Source: an uncultured Eubacteriales bacterium
Lineage (GTDB): Bacteria; Bacillota_A; Clostridia; Christensenellales; Aristaeellaceae
Assembly (NCBI GenBank): GCA_944333375.1
Contig: CALVKX010000047.1
Coordinates: 1-11,712 of the forward strand
DNA: 11,712 nt
Direction: 5' to 3'
This document shows positions 5,593 through 11,712 of the stretch, one piece after another. Below the pieces are notes generated by a model. The model made no database searches and was not told where the DNA came from. It saw only the letters and a list, made by a program, of their open reading frames with translations. Numbering within the stretch: the first letter of the stretch is position 1; each line of letters starts with the position of its first letter. The position numbers and the translations under genes are program-made.

Positions 5593-7419
5593 ATGTGCGC
5601 AATCGCGGGCGTGATCGACTGGGGCGGGGACGCGGCCCATACGCCGGAAATCTACGAGGAAATGCTCAACACCATGCGGCGGCGGGGACCGGATCAGCAG
5701 GGGCGGTATCTGGACAACGAGGCGGCGCTTCTGCACGCCCGGCTGTGCGTGACGGACCCGGACAACGGCCGCCAGCCCATGGAGGCGTGGCGCGGCGGGG
5801 AGCACTATGTGCTGGTGTACGACGGCGAACTCTACAACGCCGACGAGGTGCGCGCGGAGCTGACGGGGCTGGGGCTGGCCCCGCGCACGCGCTCGGACGC
5901 GGAGGCGCTGCTGTGCGCCTACCTGGCCTGGGGCGAGGGCTGCCTTGACAAGCTCAACGGCGTCTTCGCCTTCGCCGTATGGGAGGAACAGGCCGGGCGG
6001 CTGTTTCTGGCGCGGGACCGCATGGGCGTCAGGCCCCTGTTCTACGCCCGGCGCGGGCGCCGGCTGCTCTTTGCCTCGGAGCTCAAGACCCTCCTGGCCC
6101 ACCCGGACGTGGAGCCGGTCGTGGGGCCCGAGGGCGTGGCGGAAATCGTGCTCATGGGCCCGGGCCGCACGCCCGGCTGCGGCGTGTTTCGCGGCGTGCA
6201 TGAGCTTGAGCCCGCGCACTGCGCCCGCTGCACCGCGGGCGGCCTGCGGCTGCGCCGCTACTGGAGCGTGCAGGACCACCCGCATACGGACACCTTTGAG
6301 CAGACGGCCGAGAAGGTGCGATGGCTGGTGCTGGACGCCGTGGAGCGGCAGCTTCCCACGGACGCCTCCCTGTGCGTGCTTCTCTCCGGCGGCCTGGACT
6401 CGTCCATTCTGGCGGCGGTGGCCGCCCGGCGCCTCAGGGAGCTGGGGGCGGAGCTGCGCACCTTTTCCGTCGCCCATGAGGGCGACGAGCGCTTTCCCGC
6501 CGCCGGGCCCGAAAGCGACGACCGCCACATCGCCCTGATGCGCCGCGCGCTGGGCATGCGGCACGAGAAGATCGTGCTGGGCACCGCGGCGCTCGCCGAC
6601 GCGCTGGAGGACTCGGTGCTGGCGCGCGACCTTCCGGGCATGGCGGACGTGGACGCCTCGATGCTCCTGTTGTGCGGCGAGGTGAAGCGCCGCGCACCCG
6701 TCGCGCTCAGCGGCGAGTGCGCCGACGAGATCTTCGGGGGCTATCCGTGGTTTCGCGACGAGGGCGTGCGGGAAAAATACGGCTTTCCCTGGGCCCAGTC
6801 CACCGCCTACCGCGCGGAGTTTCTCCGGCCCGAATGGCTGGAGCTGACCGGCGCGGAGGCGTACGTGGACGCCCGCCTGCGCGCGGCGCTTCGCGCGACC
6901 CCGCTTTGCGAAGACCAGCCCGCGGACGAGCGGCATGTCAAGGAGCTGACCTGCCTCAACGAGCGCTGGTTCATGCAGACCCTGCTGGAGCGTCAGGACC
7001 GCATGAGCATGTACAGCGGGCTGGAGGTCCGCGCGCCGCTGTGCGACCACCGCCTCGCCGAGTATCTCTACACCGTGCCCTGGGAAATGAAGGAATACCA
7101 CGGCCATGAAAAGGGCCTGCTGCGCCACGCCATGCGGGGGCTGCTGCCCCAGAAGGTGCTGTGGCGCAAAAAATCCCCCTATCCCAAGACCCGCCACCCC
7201 GCCTACCGCGCCGCCGTCAGCCGGATGCTGCGCGAGATCCTCGACGATCCCGCCTCCCCGCTGCTCACCCTCATTCGCCGCGAGCCGCTGGAATTGCTTT
7301 TGCGCTGCGACCGTTCCATCCCCTGGTACGGGCAGCTGATGACCACGCCCCAGACCATCGCCTATATGGTCCAGCTCAACCTGTGGATGGCGCGCTACGG
7401 GGTGCGCCTGGCCGGCTAG
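5593..7419 (+). CDS. asnB: Glutamine-hydrolysing asparagine synthase (AsnB type)
   Basis: This 608-residue cytosolic enzyme makes asparagine from aspartate, ATP and glutamine. The N-terminal class-II amidotransferase domain starts MCAIAGV, so after Met removal the catalytic Cys2 is exposed; this decides the start over an ATG 24 bases earlier. RRRGPDQQG (29-37), HARLCVTDP (48-56), DGELYN (77-82) and RSDAEALL (100-107) are the other glutaminase motifs. The canonical HRGPD has arginine in place of histidine. The synthetase domain has the ATP-pyrophosphatase loop LLSGGLDSS (263-271) and SGECADEIFGGYPW further on. GGAGGGAG at 5576-5583 serves as ribosome binding site. The length is close to Bacillus AsnB/AsnO (about 615-630). 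Some family members amidate cell-wall or secondary metabolites; with no such cluster here, ordinary asparagine synthesis is the best reading. No T-box leader is seen. Confidence 0.94.
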   Translation: MCAIAGVIDWGGDAAHTPEIYEEMLNTMRRRGPDQQGRYLDNEAALLHARLCVTDPDNGRQPMEAWRGGEHYVLVYDGELYNADEVRAELTGLGLAPRTRSDAEALLCAYLAWGEGCLDKLNGVFAFAVWEEQAGRLFLARDRMGVRPLFYARRGRRLLFASELKTLLAHPDVEPVVGPEGVAEIVLMGPGRTPGCGVFRGVHELEPAHCARCTAGGLRLRRYWSVQDHPHTDTFEQTAEKVRWLVLDAVERQLPTDASLCVLLSGGLDSSILAAVAARRLRELGAELRTFSVAHEGDERFPAAGPESDDRHIALMRRALGMRHEKIVLGTAALADALEDSVLARDLPGMADVDASMLLLCGEVKRRAPVALSGECADEIFGGYPWFRDEGVREKYGFPWAQSTAYRAEFLRPEWLELTGAEAYVDARLRAALRATPLCEDQPADERHVKELTCLNERWFMQTLLERQDRMSMYSGLEVRAPLCDHRLAEYLYTVPWEMKEYHGHEKGLLRHAMRGLLPQKVLWRKKSPYPKTRHPAYRAAVSRMLREILDDPASPLLTLIRREPLELLLRCDRSIPWYGQLMTTPQTIAYMVQLNLWMARYGVRLAG

Positions 7420-7427
7420 GCCCGCGC

Positions 7428-7455
7428 TTGCATCTGCCGCTTTCTGTGGTATAAT
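7428..7455 (+). promoter_or_regulatory. Predicted promoter for the dehydratase-tadA-HAD-hprK-glk run
   Basis: TTGCAT (7428-7433), a 16-base spacer and a perfect TATAAT (7450-7455) preceded by TGG (7447-7449) give an extended -10 promoter starting nine bases after the asnB stop codon. Transcription would start near 7462, about 40 bases before the GTG start at 7502. No terminator separates asnB from it, so read-through may add to expression. Confidence 0.68.
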
Positions 7456-7487
7456 GGGGATGTATGTGACTTCGCCATTGATGGCTC

Positions 7488-7494
7488 GGGGAGG
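7488..7494 (+). promoter_or_regulatory. Ribosome binding site that decides the dehydratase start
   Basis: GGGGAGG lies seven bases before GTG 7502. The longer reading from ATG 7454 would start inside the -10 hexamer of the promoter, and ATG 7481 lies upstream of this ribosome binding site with none of its own. Confidence 0.75.
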
Positions 7495-7501
7495 CGGCTG
7501 T

Positions 7502-9433
7502 GTGACTTGTGCAAAGCCCAGACTGAAAAAACCGGCGCGCACGCTTCTGTGGGTGCTCCTTGACGTGCTGCTGGTCAATGCGGCGCTGTTTTTGGCGCAG
7601 GTGGTGCGCTACTCCTCCAACATCTCCTACAGTTTTTTTGAAAATTCCATCCGTCTGGCGCCGGCCATGACGGTCATCTTTCTCGTCGTGTTCTATCTTA
7701 TGGGCATGTACCGCACCATGTGGCAGTACGCCTCCGCAAGCGACGTGCTGCGCATCGCCCTGGCCACATTGGCTGCCTCGCTGCTGACGTATTTGTTCTC
7801 CCTGGCGGCCAACGCCTTCGTGCGCCCCGAAAACCTGTTCAGGCTGCACCGGATGGTCTATCTGCTGTTTTGGATCATCTCCATGGCCATGGTGGGCGGC
7901 TCGAGGCTTCTCTACCGCATCGCGGTCACCCGCGAGCGCTTCACGCTCCTGCGCGCGCCGCGCGACGACGTGCGCCGGGTGATGGTGGTGGGCGCGGGCT
8001 GGGCGGGCGCGAGCGTCGTGCACGAGATGCAGCGCGGCAGCTACGGCAACCGCGTGCCCGTGCTGGTGGTTGACGACGACCGCATCCGCACCGGCTCGGA
8101 GCTCAGCGGCGTGCCCGTGGTGCGCGGCTCCGGCAACATCCTCAAGCTCGCCAGCGACTACCGCGTGGACGAGATCATCATCGCCATCGCCACCCCCTGG
8201 GGCGATCTCAAGCCCCTGATCGAAAAGTGCCTGGCCACCGGCTGCCGCGTTCGCCGCGTCTCGCCCCTGCAGGACCTGGGCAGCGCGACTGCCGTTTCCG
8301 GCGCCCTGGTGCGCGACGTCAACATCGGCGACCTCCTGGGCCGCCCCGAGGAACAGCTGGACATGACGCCCGTCGCCGCGTTTTTCCGCGGAAAGACCGT
8401 CCTCATCACCGGCGGCGGCGGTTCCATCGGCAGCGAGCTGTGCCGAAAGCTCCTTCCGCTGGAGCCCGAGCGCATCATCCTCTATGATATCAGCGAAAAC
8501 TACATGTACGACCTCTTCAGCGAGCTCAAGCTCCTCTACGGCGACGCGCTCAGACAAAAGCTCATCCTCTGCGTGGGCTCCATCCGCGACCCGCAGCGCC
8601 TGGACGAGATCTTCGCCCGCTACCGGCCCGAGGTGGTGCTGCACGCCGCCGCGCACAAGCACGTGCCGCTCATGGAGGACTGCCCCGACCAGGCGGTCAA
8701 GAACAACGTCTTTGGCACCTGGCGGACCGCGCAGGCCGCGGTGCGCCACGGCGTAAAGCGCTTCGTGCTCATCTCCACCGACAAGGCCGTCAACCCCACC
8801 AACGTCATGGGCGCGACCAAGCGGCTGGCGGAAATGATTATCGAGGCCCTCAACGCCCAGACCGACACGGAGTTCACTGCCGTGCGCTTTGGAAACGTGC
8901 TGGGCTCGCACGGAAGCGTGGTCCCGCTCTTTGAGCAGCAGATCCGCGCGGGCGGGCCGGTGACGCTCACCCACCCGGACATCATCCGCTATTTCATGAC
9001 CATCCCCGAGGCCGCCTGCCTGGTGCTCAAGGCCGCCAGCATGGCAAAGGGCGGGGAGCTGTTCGTTCTGGACATGGGCCGCCCGGTCAAGATCCGCGAG
9101 CTGGCCGAGCGCATGATCCAGCTCTACGCCCCGCGCGACGGGCGCAAGGTGGAGATCGTCTACATGGGCCTGCGGCCCGGAGAGAAGCTCTATGAGGAGC
9201 TTTTGCTCGCGGGCGAGGGCATCGCCAAGACCGAGAGCGAGAAGATCTTCGTGGCCAAGCCCGAGCTGGTGGACAAGTCCACGCTGGAGCGGATGCTCGA
9301 GCGGCTTCAGCGCTGCCTGGACGAGGGCGGCGACATGCTGGCCTGCCTGCATGAGCTGGTGCCCACCTTCAAGGAGGCCGACCAGGTCAACAGCGCCTGC
9401 CCCTCGCCCCAGGAGCGGGCCACGGCCGTATGA
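7502..9433 (+). CDS. Membrane-anchored nucleotide-sugar 4,6-dehydratase (CapD/WbpM/PglF family)
   Basis: This 643-residue protein probably converts UDP-GlcNAc to a 4-keto-6-deoxy sugar, the first step towards bacillosamine-type or capsular sugars. Four hydrophobic segments anchor the N-terminus (about 16-35, 53-70, 84-104 and 117-137). A first Rossmann-like domain begins MVVGAGWAGA (161-170). The catalytic short-chain dehydrogenase domain has the NAD-binding LITGGGGSIGSE (301-312). Its active site STDKAVNPTNVMGATK (425-440) holds T426-D427-K428 and M436xxxK440, the family's Met-for-Tyr variant. HAAAHKHVPLME (381-392) and GLRPGEKLYEELL (556-568) are further signatures. A GTG start was chosen from GGGGAGG seven bases upstream. 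No glycosyltransferase or other polysaccharide gene is in view, which is unusual for this family. The stop overlaps the tadA ATG (ATGA). Confidence 0.92.
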   Translation: MTCAKPRLKKPARTLLWVLLDVLLVNAALFLAQVVRYSSNISYSFFENSIRLAPAMTVIFLVVFYLMGMYRTMWQYASASDVLRIALATLAASLLTYLFSLAANAFVRPENLFRLHRMVYLLFWIISMAMVGGSRLLYRIAVTRERFTLLRAPRDDVRRVMVVGAGWAGASVVHEMQRGSYGNRVPVLVVDDDRIRTGSELSGVPVVRGSGNILKLASDYRVDEIIIAIATPWGDLKPLIEKCLATGCRVRRVSPLQDLGSATAVSGALVRDVNIGDLLGRPEEQLDMTPVAAFFRGKTVLITGGGGSIGSELCRKLLPLEPERIILYDISENYMYDLFSELKLLYGDALRQKLILCVGSIRDPQRLDEIFARYRPEVVLHAAAHKHVPLMEDCPDQAVKNNVFGTWRTAQAAVRHGVKRFVLISTDKAVNPTNVMGATKRLAEMIIEALNAQTDTEFTAVRFGNVLGSHGSVVPLFEQQIRAGGPVTLTHPDIIRYFMTIPEAACLVLKAASMAKGGELFVLDMGRPVKIRELAERMIQLYAPRDGRKVEIVYMGLRPGEKLYEELLLAGEGIAKTESEKIFVAKPELVDKSTLERMLERLQRCLDEGGDMLACLHELVPTFKEADQVNSACPSPQERATAV

Positions 9434-9903
9434 GCCCGCAGGAGGCGATGATGCGCCTGGCGCTGGAGGAAGCCCGGGCCGCGCTTTCGCAGGGCGAGGT
9501 GCCCGTGGGCGCGGTGGTCGCGCAGGGGGAGCGGGTGCTCTCGCGGGCGCACAACCTGCGCGAGCAGACGCAGGACCCCACGGCGCATGCCGAAATGCTG
9601 GCCATCCGTCAGGCCGCGCGCGCGCTGGGCGCGAGGCGGCTGACCGGCTGCACGCTGTATGTGACGCTGGAGCCCTGCCCCATGTGCGCGGGCGCGATGG
9701 TGATGGCCTGTCTGGACCAGTGCTACTTCGGCGCCCGGGACACGCGCCAGGGCTGCGCCGAAAGCGTCTACGCCCTGACCAGCGACCCTGCCTTCTATCA
9801 CCGCCTGCCCTGTGTGGGCGGGCTTCTGGAGGCGGAAGCCGCCGCCCTGCTGCGGCGCTTTTTTGACATCCGGCGCCCCGGCGGGAAGGGAGCGCGGGCA
9901 TGA
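9430..9903 (+). CDS. tadA: tRNA-specific adenosine deaminase (A34 to inosine)
   Basis: This 157-residue cytosolic zinc enzyme deaminates the wobble adenosine of tRNA-Arg(ACG). Zinc ligands are H53 and C83/C86, and the proton-shuttle glutamate is E55, within PTAHAEMLAIRQ and VTLEPCPMCAGAMVM. The RAHNLRE segment (39-45) is also typical of TadA. The start ATG 9430 overlaps the previous stop codon (ATGA), suggesting translational coupling. It gives MSPQEAMM, the same length ahead of the first helix as Bacillus TadA. A rival start is ATG 9451, which has AGGAGG (9440-9445) five bases upstream and would remove seven residues; both may be used. In many Firmicutes the SRP RNA gene follows tadA. Here the next coding start overlaps the stop, so it is absent. 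Confidence 0.96.
   Translation: MSPQEAMMRLALEEARAALSQGEVPVGAVVAQGERVLSRAHNLREQTQDPTAHAEMLAIRQAARALGARRLTGCTLYVTLEPCPMCAGAMVMACLDQCYFGARDTRQGCAESVYALTSDPAFYHRLPCVGGLLEAEAAALLRRFFDIRRPGGKGARA
9440..9445 (+). promoter_or_regulatory. Internal Shine-Dalgarno near the tadA start
   Basis: AGGAGG lies just inside tadA, five bases ahead of the in-frame ATG 9451 and two bases ahead of ATG 9448. The upstream start ATG 9430 has only AGGAG about 15 bases before it. The site may be the true initiation signal for a slightly shorter TadA, or help reinitiation of ribosomes arriving from the dehydratase gene. Confidence 0.45.
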
Positions 9904-10691
9904 CCATCGACACCATCGTGACCGATCTGGACGACACGCTGCTTGACGGCCAGAGCCGGCTCAGCCCCTACACGCTGGAGGTGATGGCCGAGGTCAAGCG
10001 CCGCGGCATCCGCCTGATCCCCTGCAGCGGACGCACGCACGCCAGCATGTACCCCTTCATGGCCGAGCTGGACACGGGCCTGCCCTACATCGGCGGCAAC
10101 GGCTCGGAGATCGTGGGCGCGGACCACCGGCTGCTTGAGCAGCTCACCCTGGAGGCCTCCCTGGCGCGCGAATTGTGCGCCTTCCTCGCCGAAAACGGCT
10201 TCTATGTGCAGGTCTACACCAACGACGCCTTCTTTTATGCCCGGGAGTGCGACATCGCCCGGCGCTACAAGCGCTCCTCGGGCATGCGGGGCGTGGCCGT
10301 GGGCGACCTGTGCGCGTTTGTGGATTTCCCCACCCCCAAGGTGCTCAGCGTCGCCGAGCCCGAGGCGGTGCTGCGCCTCATGCCGGCCGCGGCCGAGCGC
10401 TTCCGGGGCCGGGCCGTCTTTACCATGAGCAAGCCCTATTTTCTGGAGGCTGAGCCGCCGGGCGCCACCAAGGGCGAGGCGCTTTCGCGCCTGGCCGGGC
10501 GCATCGGCATTGCGCCCGAGCGCACCCTGGCCTTCGGCGACAGCCTCAACGACATGAGCCTGCTCGCCTTCACCCCCAACAGCGTGGCCATGGGCAACGC
10601 CATCCCCGAGCTGCGCGCATCCGCCGCCTGCGTCTGCCGCCCCAACACCGAGGACGGCGTGGCCCGTTTCGTGGCCCGGCACATCCTGTAA
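9900..10691 (+). CDS. Cof-type HAD-IIB phosphatase
   Basis: This 263-residue cytosolic phosphatase of the haloacid dehalogenase superfamily, Cof subfamily, probably acts on sugar phosphates or related small metabolites. Motif I is DLDDT with nucleophile D9 and acid D11. Motif II is S43 in CSGR. Motif III is K191 in ATKGEAL, and motif IV is FGDSLND with D214 and D218. The region between motifs II and III (about 85-185) is the C2-type cap. All catalytic residues are present. The ATG overlaps the tadA stop (ATGA), with AAGGGAG at 9886-9892 seven bases upstream. It directly precedes hprK. In Bacillus a different HAD enzyme, the pyrophosphatase PpaX, is found near hprK, but this protein has the Cof cap and signature and is not PpaX. 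The substrate is unknown. Confidence 0.9.
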   Translation: MTIDTIVTDLDDTLLDGQSRLSPYTLEVMAEVKRRGIRLIPCSGRTHASMYPFMAELDTGLPYIGGNGSEIVGADHRLLEQLTLEASLARELCAFLAENGFYVQVYTNDAFFYARECDIARRYKRSSGMRGVAVGDLCAFVDFPTPKVLSVAEPEAVLRLMPAAAERFRGRAVFTMSKPYFLEAEPPGATKGEALSRLAGRIGIAPERTLAFGDSLNDMSLLAFTPNSVAMGNAIPELRASAACVCRPNTEDGVARFVARHIL

Positions 10692-10703
10692 GGAGGCCCC
10701 CGC

Positions 10704-11633
10704 ATGATCGACCTGGAGAACTTTCGCACCAAGCTAAACCTTGAGCTGCTTTGTCCCACCACCAAGACCCAGCTGGACATCAACGTCACCGACATCAACC
10801 GCCCCGGCATGCAGTTTTGCGGCTTTTACGAGTATTTCGCCCATGAGCGGCCGCAGGTCATCGGCAAGGTGGAGATGACGTACCTGGAATCGCTGGACGT
10901 GCGCACGCGCCGCCCAGTGCTGGAAAAATACATGAGCTATCCCATCCCCTGCATCATCACCTGCTGGGGCATGACGCCCCCGCGCGACCTTCTGGAGATC
11001 GCCCGCGCGCACGACATCCCGGTATTTCAAAGCAAGCTCAAGACCACCAAGTTCACCCTTCAGGCCATCATGTACCTAAACCGCGTGCTCGCCCCGCACG
11101 TCACGCGCCACGGCGTTCTGGTGGACGTCTACGGGGTGGGGATTCTGCTCACGGGCGAGAGCGGCGTGGGCAAGAGCGAGGCGGCGCTGGAGCTGGTCAA
11201 GCGCGGGCACCAGCTCGCGGCCGACGACGTGGTGGATATCTGCCGCGTGGCCGACGACCGGCTGGTGGGCGAATCGCCGGAGATGGTGCGTCACTTCATG
11301 GAAATCCGCGGCATCGGCATCATCGACATCCGCGCCATGTACGGCGTGGGCTCGGTCATCGTCAGCAAGTCCATCGACATGGTCATCCACATGGAAAAGT
11401 GGGACTCCTCCAAGGAATACGACCGGCTGGGCCTGACGGAGGAAACCGTGACCATTCTGGGCGTGAAGGTGCCCTACCAGACCATGCCCGTCCGGCCGGG
11501 ACGCAACCTGGCCATCATCATCGAGGTGGCCGCGCGCAACCTCAGCCTCAAGCGCATGGGCTACAGCGCCGCGCATGAGCTGGACCGCCGCCTCAACGAA
11601 CTGATCGCGCAGAACTCCGCAAATCACACCTGA
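10704..11633 (+). CDS. hprK: HPr kinase/phosphorylase
   Basis: This 309-residue bifunctional enzyme phosphorylates HPr on Ser46 and removes that phosphate, controlling carbon catabolite repression and PTS sugar uptake in Gram-positive bacteria. The N-terminal domain (about 1-130) precedes the catalytic core, which has RHGVLVDVYGVG (135-146) with H136, Walker A GESGVGKS (151-158), the capture-loop-side ADDVVDI (173-179) and the family signature EIRGIGIIDIR (200-210). MPVRPGRNLA (261-270) marks the C-terminal loop. The length is standard. AAGGAGG at 10690-10696 overlaps the preceding stop codon and lies seven bases before the ATG. A glucokinase gene starts 18 bases after its stop. HPr itself and CcpA are not in the window. 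The usual hprK neighbours (uvrC, murB, rapZ, whiA, lgt) are absent. Confidence 0.97.
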   Translation: MIDLENFRTKLNLELLCPTTKTQLDINVTDINRPGMQFCGFYEYFAHERPQVIGKVEMTYLESLDVRTRRPVLEKYMSYPIPCIITCWGMTPPRDLLEIARAHDIPVFQSKLKTTKFTLQAIMYLNRVLAPHVTRHGVLVDVYGVGILLTGESGVGKSEAALELVKRGHQLAADDVVDICRVADDRLVGESPEMVRHFMEIRGIGIIDIRAMYGVGSVIVSKSIDMVIHMEKWDSSKEYDRLGLTEETVTILGVKVPYQTMPVRPGRNLAIIIEVAARNLSLKRMGYSAAHELDRRLNELIAQNSANHT

Positions 11634-11651
11634 TAACGGGGAGGCTTTTCT

Positions 11652-11712
11652 ATGGTCTATATCGGCATTGATTTGGGCGGCACCGGCATCAAGATCGGCG
11701 TGGTGGATGAAA
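11652..11712 (+). CDS. glk: ROK-family glucokinase, N-terminal part (partial)
   Basis: Only the first 20 codons are in the window: MVYIGIDLGGTGIKIGVVDE. This is the phosphate-binding start of ROK sugar kinases (DLGGT at residues 7-11), and the wording is that of Gram-positive glucokinases, usually MYYIGIDLGGTNIK. GGGGAGG at 11638-11644 lies seven bases ahead of the ATG and 18 bases separate it from the hprK stop, so the two are cotranscribed. The product likely phosphorylates glucose or a similar hexose in the cytosol. A ROK repressor is less likely because no helix-turn-helix precedes the kinase motif. The zinc-binding and sugar-contact motifs lie beyond the edge, so the sugar cannot be confirmed. 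Confidence 0.85.
   Translation, partial: MVYIGIDLGGTGIKIGVVDE

Noticed and set aside
5523..5948. An ORF starting at ATG 5523 and running into asnB in another frame.
   Set aside because: It has no Shine-Dalgarno, begins upstream of the hairpin and overlaps asnB out of frame with biased composition.
5494..7578. A 694-codon open frame antisense to asnB.
   Set aside because: It is a GC-bias shadow of asnB with no motif, and it runs across the asnB leader and terminator hairpin.
9896..9905. Expected SRP RNA gene after tadA, as in many Firmicutes.
   Set aside because: The HAD start codon overlaps the tadA stop, so there is no room for an RNA gene.
7376..9937. An 853-codon open frame antisense to the dehydratase and tadA.
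   Set aside because: Composition is biased and featureless, it has no ribosome binding site that I can see, and it overlaps two well-identified genes completely.

Overview
The window is GC-rich (by eye roughly two thirds G+C, with third codon positions mostly G or C) and densely coding. The gene set includes HPr kinase/phosphorylase, a KtrAB-type potassium system, a flavin-reductase/rubredoxin fusion and a Cof-type HAD phosphatase. Together with strong AGGAGG ribosome binding sites, these point to a Gram-positive anaerobe, probably a high-GC member of Clostridia. The exact lineage cannot be fixed by reading alone. There is no mobile element, CRISPR array, tRNA, rRNA, phage gene or defence gene. 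This is an ordinary chromosomal housekeeping region, cut inside a gene at both edges.

Left block, minus strand (1-1731): msrC (free methionine-R-sulfoxide reductase), then nth (endonuclease III), then the start of obgE (ribosome-assembly GTPase). A promoter at the end of msrC can give nth-obgE its own transcript. Between msrC and the plus-strand genes lies a 110-base divergent regulatory region. Its two -10 elements are exact mirror images around a 15-base-arm inverted repeat. This is the most interesting non-coding signal in the window and probably coordinates msrC with the flavin-reductase/rubredoxin gene.

Middle block, plus strand (1842-5575): the hrb-like flavoprotein-rubredoxin; the potassium channel pair ktrB-ktrA behind a near-consensus promoter; and an alpha/beta-hydrolase carboxylesterase followed by a strong hairpin just ahead of the next gene.

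Right block, plus strand (5593-11712): a glutamine-dependent asparagine synthase, then a promoter (TTGCAT-16-TATAAT with extended -10) driving a tightly packed run. That run is a membrane nucleotide-sugar 4,6-dehydratase (CapD/WbpM/PglF family), tadA (tRNA adenosine deaminase), a Cof-type HAD phosphatase, hprK and the first 20 codons of a ROK glucokinase. The first two junctions are ATGA stop/start overlaps, and the hprK ribosome binding site overlaps the preceding stop codon, so translational coupling is likely. The hprK-glucokinase pairing, with a sugar-phosphatase-like HAD next to it, suggests sugar uptake and catabolite control. Two familiar neighbourhoods are broken: obgE is not behind rplU/rpmA, and hprK is not in the uvrC-murB-rapZ-whiA cluster.

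Gene starts were set by ribosome binding sites and family alignment. For ktrB and the dehydratase a GTG start was preferred over a longer ATG reading. Promoters and hairpins were found by eye and not scored by any program.
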